64,000 nucleotides of DNA from Gammaproteobacteria bacterium (lineage in GTDB: Bacteria > Gemmatimonadota > Gemmatimonadetes > Longimicrobiales > Gaopeijiaceae): the NCBI GenBank assembly GCA_028821195.1, contig JAPPHB010000132.1, forward strand, positions 99,508-163,507, read 5' to 3'. How positions within the stretch are numbered: position 1 is the stretch's first letter; each line of letters opens with the position of its first letter. A program made the translations under genes and the position numbers. Below, piece after piece: positions 26,526-37,019 of the stretch. The notes below the pieces were generated by a model, which saw nothing but the letters and a program-made list of their open reading frames with translations, ran no database searches and was not told the origin of the DNA.

Positions 26526-27978
26526 TGACAAGCGACTGACGCCCCGGAGCGAGAGCTTCTCGGCCTGGTACAACGATGTCGTTCAGCGCGCGGAGCTGGC
26601 CGACTATTCGCCGGTGCGCGGGTGCATGGTCATTCGTCCCTGGGGGTACGCGATCTGGGAACTGATGCAGCAGGGACTGGACGGCCTCTTCAAGGAAACC
26701 GGCCACGAGAACGCCTATTTCCCCCTGCTCATTCCGATGAGCTTCATCGAGCGCGAGAAGGAGCACGTCGAAGGCTTCAAACCCGAGCTCGCGGTGGTGA
26801 GCCACGCCGGCGGCAAGGAGCTCGATGAGCCCTATGTCGTTCGTCCGACCTCCGAGACCATCATCTACTCGATGTACGCGAAGTGGGTGCAGAGCTACCG
26901 CGATCTGCCCCTGCTGCTGAACCAGTGGTGCAACGTGATGCGCTGGGAGCTGCGCACACGGCTCTTTCTGCGGACCTCGGAATTCCTCTGGCAGGAGGGC
27001 CACACCGCACATGCGACGCGGGAAGAAGCCGAAGAGGAGGCACGGCGCATGCTCGGGGTGTACCGCCGGTTCCAGGAGGATTGGATCGCGATGCCCCCGG
27101 TCAGCGGGCTCAAGAGCGAATCGGAGAAGTTTGCGGGCGCGGTGCGAAGCTATTCCGTGGAAGCGCTGATGCAGGACAATCGCGCGCTTCAGGCGGGCAC
27201 CTCCCACTTTCTGGGACAGAATTTCTCGCGCCAGTTCGGCCTCACCTTCCAGAGCGAGGAGGGGCGCGAGGAATACGCCTGGAACACCTCCTGGGGCGTG
27301 TCCACGCGCATGGTCGGGGGCATGGTGATGACCCACGGCGACGACAACGGCATCGTCGTGCCGCCGCGGATCGCTCCGGCCCAGGTCGTGGTCGTGCCCA
27401 TCTGGCGCACGGACGCGCAGCGCGTACTGGTGCTGGAAGAGGCCGACCGCTTCCGCGACCAGCTGGTCGCGGCGGGAGTGCGGGTGCGCATCGACGCCCG
27501 CGACCACCTCAACCCGGGAGCCAAGTTCTACGAGTGGGAGCGCAAGGGCGCCCCCTTCCGCGCCGAAATCGGGCCGCGCGATGTGGCGAAGGGGCAGGTG
27601 GTGCTGGCCCGGCGGGTTCCGTTCTCAGGCAGCCAGCGCAAGCGCTTTCTTTCGCGCGAAGAAGCCTTGGCCACCCTGCCGGCTCTTCTCGACGAATTCC
27701 ACGAAGAATTGCTCGAGAGCGCCCGCGCGCGCCGCGAAGCCAACTCCCACAGGGGGATCTCGGATCTCGGCGAGCTCAAGGAGATCCTGGACGCGGGGGC
27801 TGGATTGGTGTACACCGGCTGGAGCGGCGACCCCGACGTGGAAGAGAAGGTCAAGCAGGCGACCAGAGCCACGATCCGGGTCATCCCCGACGACGAATTC
27901 GCGTCGTCCAGCCGGCCGTCGCGGTGCATCGGCGGCGGCGCTGCCAAAATGGAGGTGGCGTGGGCGCGGGCATACTGA
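26518..27978 (+). CDS. proS: Prolyl-tRNA synthetase, archaeal/eukaryote-type
   Basis: 486 residues, the short form lacking the bacterial INS editing domain and ending in the characteristic C-terminal Tyr (ARAY). Class II motifs are clear: RPWGYAIWELMQ, motif 2 with NQWCNVMRWELR and LRTSEFLWQEGHTAH, and motif 3 with SWGVSTRMVGGMVMTHGDD. An anticodon-binding domain (about 285-385) and the extra C-terminal domain follow. It charges tRNA(Pro). Editing of Ala-tRNA(Pro) would need a separate factor, not seen here. Confidence 0.97.
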   Translation: MADDKRLTPRSESFSAWYNDVVQRAELADYSPVRGCMVIRPWGYAIWELMQQGLDGLFKETGHENAYFPLLIPMSFIEREKEHVEGFKPELAVVSHAGGKELDEPYVVRPTSETIIYSMYAKWVQSYRDLPLLLNQWCNVMRWELRTRLFLRTSEFLWQEGHTAHATREEAEEEARRMLGVYRRFQEDWIAMPPVSGLKSESEKFAGAVRSYSVEALMQDNRALQAGTSHFLGQNFSRQFGLTFQSEEGREEYAWNTSWGVSTRMVGGMVMTHGDDNGIVVPPRIAPAQVVVVPIWRTDAQRVLVLEEADRFRDQLVAAGVRVRIDARDHLNPGAKFYEWERKGAPFRAEIGPRDVAKGQVVLARRVPFSGSQRKRFLSREEALATLPALLDEFHEELLESARARREANSHRGISDLGELKEILDAGAGLVYTGWSGDPDVEEKVKQATRATIRVIPDDEFASSSRPSRCIGGGAAKMEVAWARAY

Positions 27979-27979
27979 G

Positions 27980-29233
27980 GTGACTCCGCTGGCTCGCTCG
28001 GACGGCGTGCTCCGCTGCGGACCGTTCGCCCTCGACGACATCGCCGCTCGCTTCGGGACCCCGCTCTATCTTTATGATGGAGCCTTGCTGGAAGAAAGGT
28101 ATCGCACCTTCGAAGCCGCCTTCGCGGGCGCCCGCCTGCTCGTGGCGTACTCGGTCAAGGCCAACGGCAACCTGGCGCTCCTCAACCGCCTGGCCCGTCT
28201 CGGTTCCGGCGCCGACATCGTGAGCGGAGGAGAGCTGGCGCGCGCCCTTGAGGCAGGGATACCGGCAAAGCGGATCGTGTTCGCCGGTGCAGGCAAGAGC
28301 GAGGAGGAGCTGGGCGCCGGGCTGGAAGCCGGAATCTACGGGTTCAACGTCGAGAGCCGTGAGGAGCTGCATCTGCTCGAACGCATCGCCGTCCGGCGGG
28401 GTGTGCGCGCCCGCATCGCGCTGCGAGTGAACCTGGACATCGCCTCGCCCACGCCTCACGAGTACACGCGCACGGGGCACGCCGGCACCAAATTCGGGGT
28501 TCCCGCCGACGAGATCATGGACCTCTATCGATGGGCGGCCTCCCGGGCCGCGCTGCGGGTCGCGGGCATCGCAGTCCACATCGGGTCGCAGATCGTGGAC
28601 GCCGAACCGTACGAACGCGCCGCGCGCGAGATCTTCGCCCTGGAGCGGGCGCTTTCCGATGAGGGCATCCCGCTCGAGTACGTCGATCTGGGTGGTGGGT
28701 TCGGGGTCGCCTACGGAGACGACTCCGAGATCGATCTCGCGCGCGTCGCCGCAGCGGTCCTGCCTGCCGTAAGACGGCGCGGCCTGCGGCTGATACTGGA
28801 GCCGGGCCGCTTCATCGTCGGCGAATCCGGGACGCTCATCGTGCGCGTGCTGTACGTCAAGCGATCCGGAAACAAGACCTTCGTGATCACGGACGGGGGC
28901 ATGACCGAGCTGCTGCGCCCCAGTCACTACGGCGGGTATCACCAGGTCGAGCCGGTGCGCGCGCGTCCGGGCGCGGCGGTGGTAGTGACCGACGTGGTGG
29001 GCCCCGTGTGCGAGGATGGCGACTTTCTCGCGCGCGACCGCGCCATCGAGCTGCCTGCCGCGGGCGATCTCATGGTGGTGCGGACCGCGGGCGCCTACGG
29101 TTTCTCCATGGCCTCGAACTACAACAGCCGCCTGCGCCCGGCGGAAGTGCTGGTTGCCGGCGGCGGACTTCACCTGATCCGGCGGCGGGAGACCTTCGCC
29201 GATCTGATTCGGGGGGAGAGGATCCCGGCATGA
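27980..29233 (+). CDS. lysA: Diaminopimelate decarboxylase
   Basis: 417 residues from the GTG at 27980; the frame is open upstream, but that part only mirrors proS. A PLP-dependent alanine-racemase-fold enzyme that decarboxylates meso-DAP to lysine. Visible are the PLP lysine motif ([13 protein letters not shown]), HIGSQI, the Gly-rich phosphate loop [17 protein letters not shown], the dimer-interface catalytic region [11 protein letters not shown], and [12 protein letters not shown]. It ends in an ATGA overlap with guaA. Confidence 0.96.
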   Translation: MTPLARSDGVLRCGPFALDDIAARFGTPLYLYDGALLEERYRTFEAAFAGARLLVAYSVKANGNLALLNRLARLGSGADIVSGGELARALEAGIPAKRIVFAGAGKSEEELGAGLEAGIYGFNVESREELHLLERIAVRRGVRARIALRVNLDIASPTPHEYTRTGHAGTKFGVPADEIMDLYRWAASRAALRVAGIAVHIGSQIVDAEPYERAAREIFALERALSDEGIPLEYVDLGGGFGVAYGDDSEIDLARVAAAVLPAVRRRGLRLILEPGRFIVGESGTLIVRVLYVKRSGNKTFVITDGGMTELLRPSHYGGYHQVEPVRARPGAAVVVTDVVGPVCEDGDFLARDRAIELPAAGDLMVVRTAGAYGFSMASNYNSRLRPAEVLVAGGGLHLIRRRETFADLIRGERIPA

Positions 29234-30786
29234 CCCTCACCAGGCCGCGCGACCGGGTTCTGATCCTCGACTACGGATCGCAGTTCACCCAGCTCATCGC
29301 GCGCCGCGTCCGCGAGGAGCGGGTCTTCTGCGAGATCCACCCGCCGACCCGGTCCGTGGAGTGGATCCGGAGCTGGGCGCCCAGCGCGATCGTGCTCTCG
29401 GGTGGGCCGTCCTCGGTCTACGAGGAAGATGGCCCGGGGGTGGAGCCGGAGCTGTTGCACATGGATGTTCCGGTTCTCGGAATCTGCTACGGCATGCAAC
29501 TGATCGCCGAACTGGAGGGTGGACGGGTGGAGTACGGCAAGCGCGAGTACGGACGAGCCGAGCTGCGCCTGAGGGAAGCGGAAGGCCTGTTCGCGGGATT
29601 CGCGCGCGAACATCCCGTCACGGTCTGGTGTTCACACGGCGACCATGTGGACCAGCCTCCGGAAGGGTATCGCGTCGTCGCTTCCACCGAAGGCCTCCCG
29701 GTGGCCGCGTTCCGGGCCGAGGACCGGGCCATCTACGGAGTGCAGTTTCATCCGGAAGTCGCGCATACCCCCGAGGGCGACCGGATGCTCTCCAATTTCC
29801 TCTTCCGCGTCGCCGGCTGCCGTCCGAGCTGGACGGCGAGCGCGTTCGTCGAAGAGAGCATCGCCGCCATCCGCGAGCAAGCGGGGAGCCGGTCCGTCAT
29901 CTGCGGCCTCTCGGGCGGGGTCGATTCCTCGGTCGCGGCCACCCTGGTGCATCGGGCGCTCGGCGACCGCCTGACCTGCATCTTCGTGGACAACGGGCTC
30001 CTCCGGAAGGGCGAACGCGAGGGCGTGGAGCGCACCTTCCGCAGGCACATGGGGATGGAGCTTCTGGTCGCCGACGCGCGCGAAGAGTTCCTCGAAGGGC
30101 TGGCCGGGGTCGACGATCCCGAGCGCAAGCGCCGGATCATCGGCGGGATCTTCATCCGGGTGTTCGAACGCACGGCGCGAGAGGCCGGCAAGGACGCGTC
30201 CCTGCTGGTGCAGGGCACGCTCTATCCGGATGTCATCGAGTCCCTCTCCGTGCGGGGACCGTCCGCAACCATCAAGACCCATCACAATGTGGGCGGGCTT
30301 CCGGACGACATGCCGTTCGAGCTGATAGAGCCGCTCCGCGAGCTGTTCAAGGATGAAGTGCGCCGGGTGGGGCAGGAGCTGGGGCTCTCGGAGGCGTTCG
30401 TGGCGCGCCATCCCTTCCCGGGCCCGGGGCTTGCCGTGCGCATCCTGGGCGAAGTCACGTGGGAGCGGCTGGAGGTATTGCGCGACGCGGACGCCATCTT
30501 CCTGGAGGAGATCCGTGCCGCCGGGCTCTACGACGAGATCTGGCAGGCGTTTGCGGTACTCCTGCCGGTGCGGTCCGTGGGCGTGATGGGCGACGCGCGC
30601 ACCTACGAGTGCGCGGTGACGCTGCGCGCCGTGACCTCGCGCGACGGCATGACAGCCGACTGGTACCGGTTTCCGCCGGAAGTGCTGGCGCGCGCCTCCA
30701 CCCGCATCATCAACGAGGTCGCGGGGGTGAACCGCGTGGCCTACGACATCAGCTCCAAGCCCCCGGCCACCATCGAGTGGGAGTGA
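29230..30786 (+). CDS. guaA: GMP synthase (glutamine-hydrolysing)
   Basis: 518 residues from the ATG that overlaps lysA. The N-terminal class I glutamine amidotransferase has the nucleophile elbow GICYGMQL and the His/Glu pair in QFHPEVAHT. The ATP-pyrophosphatase domain has the P-loop [12 protein letters not shown], and the C-terminal dimerisation domain ends in KPPATIEWE. It converts XMP to GMP. It is last in the proS-lysA-guaA run and converges on a reverse lipoprotein gene 31 bases away. Confidence 0.98.
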   Translation: MTLTRPRDRVLILDYGSQFTQLIARRVREERVFCEIHPPTRSVEWIRSWAPSAIVLSGGPSSVYEEDGPGVEPELLHMDVPVLGICYGMQLIAELEGGRVEYGKREYGRAELRLREAEGLFAGFAREHPVTVWCSHGDHVDQPPEGYRVVASTEGLPVAAFRAEDRAIYGVQFHPEVAHTPEGDRMLSNFLFRVAGCRPSWTASAFVEESIAAIREQAGSRSVICGLSGGVDSSVAATLVHRALGDRLTCIFVDNGLLRKGEREGVERTFRRHMGMELLVADAREEFLEGLAGVDDPERKRRIIGGIFIRVFERTAREAGKDASLLVQGTLYPDVIESLSVRGPSATIKTHHNVGGLPDDMPFELIEPLRELFKDEVRRVGQELGLSEAFVARHPFPGPGLAVRILGEVTWERLEVLRDADAIFLEEIRAAGLYDEIWQAFAVLLPVRSVGVMGDARTYECAVTLRAVTSRDGMTADWYRFPPEVLARASTRIINEVAGVNRVAYDISSKPPATIEWE

Positions 30787-30817
30787 GGAGGACGGGCTTT
30801 GCTCGCTCCCGCGGAGA

Positions 30818-31171
30818 TCAGGACGCGGGAGCTGGGTCGTCTTCGGTGCGCAGGGCCCGGAGCGTGTCGTCGATCTCGGCCCACACTTCGACCATGAACT
30901 CCAGGCGGGCCCCGTGGACGTCGACGTAGTCGAGCAAATCGGCCTCGGTGACCCCATTGGACTCCAGGATCTCCGCCTTCGCTTCGGGGTCGACCCGACC
31001 ATCGGGTGAATGGAGCGCCGCCGTGCGCAGCTCCACATAGGTGCCTACGAAGACGTCCCGGGAGATCGTCCCCGCCGCGTCGCGCGCCTGGTCGCCGCCG
31101 CACGCGAACAGGAGGCACAGCAAGCCGCCTTCCAACAGCCTGCGCGCTCCGCCGGCCCTCGAAGGTGTCAT
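30818..31171 (-). CDS. Small predicted lipoprotein downstream of the OPT transporter
   Basis: 117 residues. N-terminal signal with lipobox LFAC (Cys24), then a helical, acidic domain rich in Glu and Asp (EAKAEILESNGVTEADLLDY). No family recognised. The ATG overlaps the stop of the OPT transporter gene by four bases, so it is probably translationally coupled to it and could be an accessory of the transporter; that is inference from position only. Confidence 0.65.
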   Translation of the reverse strand: MTPSRAGGARRLLEGGLLCLLFACGGDQARDAAGTISRDVFVGTYVELRTAALHSPDGRVDPEAKAEILESNGVTEADLLDYVDVHGARLEFMVEVWAEIDDTLRALRTEDDPAPAS

Positions 31172-33165
31172 GCCTCGCGAGCCTCTCCGCTGGTAGCCGC
31201 ACGCCAGAGGAGCAGGCAGAGCCCCGCGAAGATGAGCGTGCCGACCAGCTCGGAGAAACCGGTGAAGAGCCCCGCGTACCACTCGTGGCCGACGATCCAC
31301 TGTGAAGCCCGCGAGGGATCGCCGGTCACCTGGGTGACCAGGTAGATCGCGCCCCCGATCAGCACCCCCACCAGGGCCGCCCCGGCGATCAGACCGGAGC
31401 CGAACAGAACGCCCCGCTCGCGCTGCTCGGCGAGCCGGTCTCCGCCGTTGTCCGGGCCCGCATAGCGCCGGGTCAGCGCGCGCCGCATCATGCCCCCCAC
31501 GAAGATCGGGGTCATCAGCGAAACCGGCAGATACAGCCCCACCGCGAACGCCAGCGAGGGCAGCTTCAGTCCGAACTCGACGACGGCGGCCAGCGCCATG
31601 CCGGCGATGACGAACATCCAGGGCAGGGTATCGGCCAGCACGCCGTCCACGACCAGCTTCATCAGGTTCGCCTGGGGCGCTGCCAGCTCCGCTCCGCCGA
31701 TTCCGTAGGATTCGTTGAGGACGATGAGCACGCCGCCCATCACCGCCGCGCTGGTGATCACCCCGATCAGCTCGCCGATTTGCTGCGAGCGCGGAGTGGC
31801 TCCCAACAGGAATCCCGTCTTGAGATCCTGTGAGGTGTCCCCCGCGATCGCCGCCGAAATGCACACCACTGCACCCACCGCCAGCACCGCGACCTTGGAG
31901 GCGGCGGTACCGTCGTTCAGTCCCAGCCCCACCCAGATGAGCGAGGTGAGCAGCAGGGCGGCGATGGTCATTCCCGAAACCGGATTGGACGAGGAGCCGA
32001 TCAGCCCCACGATGCGCGAGGACACCGTCACGAAGAAGAAGCTGAAGAGCACGATCAGGACCGCACCCAGCAGGTTCACCGGGACGCCCGGCCAGAGCCA
32101 GAGGGCCACCGCCAGCAGCGGGGCCAGCGTGAAAACGAAGCGCATGGACAGATCCCGCTGCGTGCGGGAAGTCGGTCCGCCGGCGCCTCCCATGCCGCCC
32201 AGCCCCAGCTTGAAGCTCTCGACCATGGTGGGCAGCGACTTGAGGAGGGTCGCGATGCCCCCGAAGGCCACCGCTCCGGCGCCGACGTAGCGGATGTAGT
32301 TGCTCCATATCTCCGCGGACCCCAGCTCCGCCATCGGGACCGTGCCCGGGTACACGATGTCGTTCCCGCCCCACGCGTTGATCACCGGGATCAGGATCAG
32401 CCAGGCCAGCGCGCTCCCCGAGAACATGATGGTGGCGATGCGCGGTCCGATGATGAACCCGACGCCCAGCAGCTCGGGAGTGAAGTCTCCCCCGATCTGG
32501 GCCTTGCCCGGAAGAGGCGCCGCCGGCGACTCGTTCCAGAGCGAGAGCCCGCGGGGGTTGGCCAGCGCCTGGTAGACGGCGCCGACGCCGAGGCCGGCGA
32601 AGAGGAGGCGAGCCTTGCCTCCCCCCACGTCCCCGGCCACCTGCACCTCCGCGCACGCAGTGCCCTCGGGATAGGGCAGCTTGCCGTGCTCGCGCGAAAT
32701 GAGGTAGGAGCGCAGGGGAATCATGAACAGCACGCCCAGCATTCCGCCGAAGAGCGCGATCACCGTGATCTGTGTGACGCTCACCAGGATGGCGGGGTCT
32801 TCGCGCGCCCAAAGGAAGAGCGCGGGGAGTGTAAAGATGACCCCGGCCGCCAGCGACTCTCCCGCCGACCCCACCGTCTGCACCATGTTGGACTCGAGAA
32901 TGGTGCCGCCCCAGATGCGGAAGATGGCCACCGCCATGACCGCCGCGGGGATCGAGGCGCTCACCGTGAGCCCGACGCGCAGCCCCAGGTAGGCGTTGGC
33001 GGCGCCGAACACGATGCCCAGAACCGCTCCGATCAGCACGGCCCGGGGCGTGAACTCGAGGATCTGCTCGCGTGCGCCGACGTAGGGGCGGTACTGGTCG
33101 CCCGGCAGGGTCTCGTAGGCCTGAGGAGGGAGCCCGCCACGGGGCCCGGGATCGACTGTCGCCAC
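31168..33165 (-). CDS. OPT family oligopeptide/metallophore transporter
   Basis: 665 residues from the GTG at 33165, preferred because GGAGG lies 5 bases before it; a TTG at 33231 would add 22 residues without a ribosome-binding site. About 15 hydrophobic segments cover the protein. OPT hallmarks are the long N-terminal half starting FTPRAVLIGAVLGIVFGAANAYLGL and the GTACAEVQ segment. OPT proteins import small peptides or metal chelates by proton coupling; the substrate cannot be read from sequence. Confidence 0.9.
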   Translation of the reverse strand: MATVDPGPRGGLPPQAYETLPGDQYRPYVGAREQILEFTPRAVLIGAVLGIVFGAANAYLGLRVGLTVSASIPAAVMAVAIFRIWGGTILESNMVQTVGSAGESLAAGVIFTLPALFLWAREDPAILVSVTQITVIALFGGMLGVLFMIPLRSYLISREHGKLPYPEGTACAEVQVAGDVGGGKARLLFAGLGVGAVYQALANPRGLSLWNESPAAPLPGKAQIGGDFTPELLGVGFIIGPRIATIMFSGSALAWLILIPVINAWGGNDIVYPGTVPMAELGSAEIWSNYIRYVGAGAVAFGGIATLLKSLPTMVESFKLGLGGMGGAGGPTSRTQRDLSMRFVFTLAPLLAVALWLWPGVPVNLLGAVLIVLFSFFFVTVSSRIVGLIGSSSNPVSGMTIAALLLTSLIWVGLGLNDGTAASKVAVLAVGAVVCISAAIAGDTSQDLKTGFLLGATPRSQQIGELIGVITSAAVMGGVLIVLNESYGIGGAELAAPQANLMKLVVDGVLADTLPWMFVIAGMALAAVVEFGLKLPSLAFAVGLYLPVSLMTPIFVGGMMRRALTRRYAGPDNGGDRLAEQRERGVLFGSGLIAGAALVGVLIGGAIYLVTQVTGDPSRASQWIVGHEWYAGLFTGFSELVGTLIFAGLCLLLWRAATSGEAREA

Positions 33166-33374
33166 TCTTTCCTCCAGCCACGGGTTACGCGGAACCCGGG
33201 CAACGTGGATCGCGCCTTCTCGGCTTGTCAAGCGCGCGAACGGGGGAGGCCGAGCCGGCTGGAACTGGCTACACCGGGGCCTCCGCGGATGGTCCGAATC
33301 TTGAACTTCAGGGGGTGGGCGGATGCCCGGAAGGACCGGCGCGCCCGAGGATGCAACGGGATTTCGTCACCGAA

Positions 33375-33434
33375 GTCTGCCAAAATGGCAGACATACGCC
33401 GCACAGAAGTGAGCGAATCTGCCAAGATGGCAGA
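33375..33434 (+). promoter_or_regulatory. Two tandem palindromes in the clpB upstream region (candidate heat-shock operator)
   Basis: Palindrome 1, GTCTGCCA-AAA-TGGCAGAC (33375-33393), and palindrome 2, TCTGCCA-AGA-TGGCAGA (33418-33434), share the same 7-base arms. Their centres (33384 and 33426) are 42 bases apart, four helical turns. The second ends 36 bases before the clpB ATG. The rest of the 305-base gap between the divergent OPT and clpB genes (33166-33470) contains no gene; a TTGACA on the reverse strand at 33226-33231 has no matching -10. GGAGGGA at 33457-33463 is the clpB ribosome-binding site. Confidence 0.6.
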
Positions 33435-33470
33435 CACGCCTTGCACGACCACACGCGGAGGGAATATCAG

Positions 33471-36065
33471 ATGATCGAAATCGACCGCTTGACGGTGAAG
33501 GCGGCCGAGGCGCTGCGGGCCGCCATCACGGACGCCGGACGGCGCCGGAGCGCGGAGGTCTACGGCATCCACCTCCTCGACGCCCTCCTCCGCCAGGAAG
33601 AGGGCATCGTCACGCCGATCCTGGACAAGATCGGAGTTTCCGCCCCCGTGGTCGGCGAGCGGGTGCAGGCCGCACTCGACGGACTGGGCCGCGTCTCGGG
33701 GGGATCGGATGCGCGCGTGAACCGCGATCTCGCGCGCGCTCTCTCCGCGGCCGAGCGCCACGCCGCGGAGCTCGGGGACGACTACGTGTCGACCGAGCAC
33801 CTCCTGCTCGGGCTCACCGTCGAGAAGGACGACGCCGGCGAGATCCTGCGGTCGGCGGGCGCCACGGAGGAGCGGGTTCTGGAGGCACTGTCGGCGGTCC
33901 GCGGCAGCCACCGGGTCACCGACCAGACCCCGGAGGACCGGTATCAGGCCCTCGCGCGCTACAGCCGCGACCTGACCGCGCTGGCGCGCCGCGGCAAGCT
34001 GGACCCGGTCATCGGCAGGGACGTCGAGATTCGCAGGGTGATCAAGGTGCTCGCCCGCCGCACCAAGAACAATCCGGTGCTCATCGGCGAGCCAGGGGTG
34101 GGAAAGACCGCCATCGCCGAGGGCCTGGCCCAGCGCATCGTGGCCGGCGACGTCCCCGGCGCGCTGGCGGAAAAGACCTTCCTGTCTCTGGACATTTCGG
34201 CCATGCTCGCCGGTGCCAAGTACCGCGGCGAGTTCGAAGAGCGCATGAAGGCCGTGCTGAAGGAGATCTCCGACGCCGAGGGCCGCTTCGTCATGTTCGT
34301 CGACGAGCTGCACACGGTCGTCGGCGCCGGCGCCGCGGAAGGGGCGGTGGACGCCGGCAACATGATGAAGCCGCTGCTGGCACGGGGCGCCCTGCGCATG
34401 GTGGGCGCGACCACCCTCGACGAATACCGGAAGCACATCGAGAAGGACCCTGCCCTGGAGCGGCGCTTCCAGCCCGTGTACGTGGCGCCGCCGTCGGTGG
34501 AGGACACGATCGCCATCCTGAGAGGCCTCAAGGAGCGTTACGAGGTGCACCACGGCGTGCGCATCCGCGACGACGCCCTGGTCGCGGCGGCCCGGCTGTC
34601 CGACCGCTACATCGGGGGCCGTTTCCTGCCAGACAAGGCGATCGACCTCATGGACGAGGCCGGCAGCCGGCTCCAGATCGAGATCGACTCCCTGCCCACC
34701 GAAATCGACCAGGTCGAACGGCGCGCCATTCAGCTCGAGATCGAGCGCCAGGCTCTGGAGGACGAGCACGACGACCCCGGCGCGCGGGAACGCCTCGCGC
34801 GCATCCGCCTGGAGCTGGCCGAGTTGAGGGAACGCAGCTCCAGCATGAAAGCCGGGTGGCAGGCGGAACGGGACGCCATCGACCGCCTGAAGACGCTCAA
34901 GGAGGAGGCGGACGCGCTCCGCACCGAATCCGGGCGTGCGAAGCGGACCGGCAACCTTCAGCGGGCCGCCGAGATCGACTACGGCGAGCTCCCGGCGCTC
35001 GGCACCTCGCTCAGGCTGGCGGAGCAGCGGCTGGCGGAGCTGCAGGCGGGCGGCACCTGGCTGCGGGAGGAGGTGGACGCCGACGACATCGCCGCGGTCG
35101 TCGCGGAATGGACGGGGATTCCGGTGGCGAGCCTGGTGGAATCGGAGAGGGAGCGGCTGGTTCGCCTGGAGGCGCTGCTCGGCGGACGTGTGATCGGACA
35201 GGAGGAGGCGCTCGCGGCCGTCTCGAACGCGGTACGCCGTTCAAGGGCCGGGCTTCAGGATCCCGACCGGCCCATCGGATCGTTCATCTTCCTGGGTCCG
35301 ACCGGGGTGGGGAAGACCGAGACCGCGCGCGCGCTGGCCGAATTCCTCTTCGACGACGAGCGCGCGATGGTGCGCCTCGACATGTCGGAGTACATGGAGA
35401 AGCACGCCGTGTCGCGGCTGCTGGGCGCGCCTCCCGGCTACGTGGGCTACGACGAAGGCGGCCAGCTGACCGAAGCCGTGCGCCGGCGCCCGCACGCCGT
35501 CATCCTGTTCGACGAAATCGAGAAGGCGCACTCCGACATCTTCAACGTCCTGCTTCAGATTCTCGACGACGGCAGGCTGACCGACTCCCGGGGCCACACG
35601 GTCGATTTCCGCAATGCGGTGATCATCATGACCTCCAACCTGGGCAGTCACTACATCCTGAGGCACGCCGGCACCGATCCCTGGGAAGAGGTGGAGACGA
35701 CCGTCACCCGGGAGTTGCGGCAACATTTCCGTCCGGAGTTTCTGAACAGAGTGGACGACATTGTTCTCTTTCGGCCATTGGACCGGGCCTCGATCCGCGC
35801 GATCGTTGATCTGCAGCTCGCCCGGGTGCAGGCGCTGGCCGGCGAGCTGGGCATTACGCTCGAGGTCGCGCCCGAAGTCCGGGAGCTGCTCGCGAAGGAG
35901 GGCTACGATCCCGCGTTCGGCGCGCGTCCGCTGCGGCGCGTCATTCAGCGTCTCGTCCAGGACCCCCTTGCCATGTCGCTGCTCGAGCAAGATCCGGGGA
36001 AATCCGCGACCATTCGCGTGGTCCCCGCGGCGGGCGCCGCCGGCGTGGCCTTCGAACGGGCGTGA
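33471..36065 (+). CDS. clpB: ATP-dependent disaggregase ClpB
   Basis: 864 residues from the ATG at 33471. Clp N-domain repeats (about 1-145), AAA+ domain 1 (Walker A GEPGVGKT, Walker B VDELHT), a full coiled-coil M domain (about 405-530), AAA+ domain 2 (Walker [32 protein letters not shown] pore loop) and the C-terminal D2-small domain ([14 protein letters not shown]). With DnaK it resolubilises protein aggregates. The two upstream palindromes suggest repressor control. A lipoprotein gene overlaps its last four bases. Confidence 0.97.
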   Translation: MIEIDRLTVKAAEALRAAITDAGRRRSAEVYGIHLLDALLRQEEGIVTPILDKIGVSAPVVGERVQAALDGLGRVSGGSDARVNRDLARALSAAERHAAELGDDYVSTEHLLLGLTVEKDDAGEILRSAGATEERVLEALSAVRGSHRVTDQTPEDRYQALARYSRDLTALARRGKLDPVIGRDVEIRRVIKVLARRTKNNPVLIGEPGVGKTAIAEGLAQRIVAGDVPGALAEKTFLSLDISAMLAGAKYRGEFEERMKAVLKEISDAEGRFVMFVDELHTVVGAGAAEGAVDAGNMMKPLLARGALRMVGATTLDEYRKHIEKDPALERRFQPVYVAPPSVEDTIAILRGLKERYEVHHGVRIRDDALVAAARLSDRYIGGRFLPDKAIDLMDEAGSRLQIEIDSLPTEIDQVERRAIQLEIERQALEDEHDDPGARERLARIRLELAELRERSSSMKAGWQAERDAIDRLKTLKEEADALRTESGRAKRTGNLQRAAEIDYGELPALGTSLRLAEQRLAELQAGGTWLREEVDADDIAAVVAEWTGIPVASLVESERERLVRLEALLGGRVIGQEEALAAVSNAVRRSRAGLQDPDRPIGSFIFLGPTGVGKTETARALAEFLFDDERAMVRLDMSEYMEKHAVSRLLGAPPGYVGYDEGGQLTEAVRRRPHAVILFDEIEKAHSDIFNVLLQILDDGRLTDSRGHTVDFRNAVIIMTSNLGSHYILRHAGTDPWEEVETTVTRELRQHFRPEFLNRVDDIVLFRPLDRASIRAIVDLQLARVQALAGELGITLEVAPEVRELLAKEGYDPAFGARPLRRVIQRLVQDPLAMSLLEQDPGKSATIRVVPAAGAAGVAFERA

Positions 36066-36577
36066 GCGGGCCGGTCCGCCGGGTTGGCGCAGCCGTGATC
36101 GGCTGGTCGGCGGCTCTGCTGGCCGCGGGGTGCGCAAGCTCCCCGCCGCTGCCTCCGGCTGCGCAGGACGCCAGCCCCCTTCGCGCCGCGGAACGTTTTC
36201 TGGACGCGGCCAACCGACGGGACCTCGACGCGATGGCGCACGCGTTCGGCACCGACGGGGGATCCATCGCCGACACCGGCGGAGGATTGGGCTGCGGACT
36301 CCGCCGGGTAGCATCCTGGCTGGGAGCCGCGGACCGCTGCCCGACCCGGCAGGAGGTCGAGGTTCGCATGTATGCCCTCGCGGCAGTGCTGCGGCACGAC
36401 GGCTATGAGGTGACCGCCACGGAGCCGGTCCCGGGTCGCGATCGGCCCGTCACCCGGGTATCCGTCGAGGTTCGACGGGGAGAGCGGATCCATCGCGATG
36501 TCGGAGTGTTCGTGATCAGCACTGCGTCGGGGTGGCTCGTAGAGTCGGTCGAACTGGAGAAGATCACCGGGCGCTGA
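36062..36577 (+). CDS. Predicted lipoprotein, possibly NTF2/SnoaL-like
   Basis: 171 residues with a GTG start overlapping clpB by four bases. Signal ending LLAAGC (lipidated Cys24). The mature part begins SPLRAAERFLDAANRRDLDA, a helix-then-acidic turn common in NTF2-like domains, followed by strands; this fold guess is weak. Its last 14 bases overlap the end of the convergent mce gene. Coupling to clpB hints at stress-related expression only. Confidence 0.65.
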   Translation: MSGPVRRVGAAVIGWSAALLAAGCASSPPLPPAAQDASPLRAAERFLDAANRRDLDAMAHAFGTDGGSIADTGGGLGCGLRRVASWLGAADRCPTRQEVEVRMYALAAVLRHDGYEVTATEPVPGRDRPVTRVSVEVRRGERIHRDVGVFVISTASGWLVESVELEKITGR

Positions 36578-37019
36578 GAGGCTGCGCCCGCTCGACCAGT
36601 TCCACCAGCGCCCCGCCCGTCCCCTTTGGATGGAGGAAGGCGACCAGGCCACCGTGCGCACCGGGCCTCGGAGTGCGGTCGATGGGCCGGAACCCCGCAG
36701 CGATCAGGCGGTCGAGTTCGATGCGCACGTTCTCGACGCGGAGGGCCACATGATGAAGGTTCGAGCCCCCTGCTGCGAGGAATCGCGCCACCGCGCCGCC
36801 CCGGTCGTGGGGTTCGAGAAGCTCCACTGCGCCGATGAAGCATACGTCGATGCCGTGTTCCGGGAGGGACTGGCGAGGCGAGGCCCGCTCGCCCGTCAGA
36901 TTCTCGAACAGAGGCGCCGACTCCGCGATCGAGTGGACGGCGATGCCGACATGGTCCACCGGGTAGCGCGGCAGGGTTGGTGAGGGATCCACGGGCTCCG
37001 CTGCGGGGTCGAATTCCAT
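36564..37019 (-). CDS. mce: Methylmalonyl-CoA epimerase
   Basis: 151 residues from the ATG at 37019. Vicinal-oxygen-chelate (glyoxalase) fold: VDHVGIAVHSI, AVELLEPHDRGGAVARFLAAGG, LHHVALRVENV, FLHPKGTGGALVELVE carry the metal-binding His and Glu residues of methylmalonyl-CoA epimerase. The enzyme interconverts (2R)- and (2S)-methylmalonyl-CoA in propionate/odd-chain/branched amino acid catabolism. No mutase or propionyl-CoA carboxylase gene is in the window. It is transcribed away from trxA. Confidence 0.88.
   Translation of the reverse strand: MEFDPAAEPVDPSPTLPRYPVDHVGIAVHSIAESAPLFENLTGERASPRQSLPEHGIDVCFIGAVELLEPHDRGGAVARFLAAGGSNLHHVALRVENVRIELDRLIAAGFRPIDRTPRPGAHGGLVAFLHPKGTGGALVELVERAQPLSAR

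Noticed and set aside
33428..33446. Sigma-54 promoter at TGGCAG...TTGC before clpB
   Set aside because: The GG and GC elements are two bases too far apart for a -24/-12 promoter, and the TGGCAG is already explained by the palindrome.
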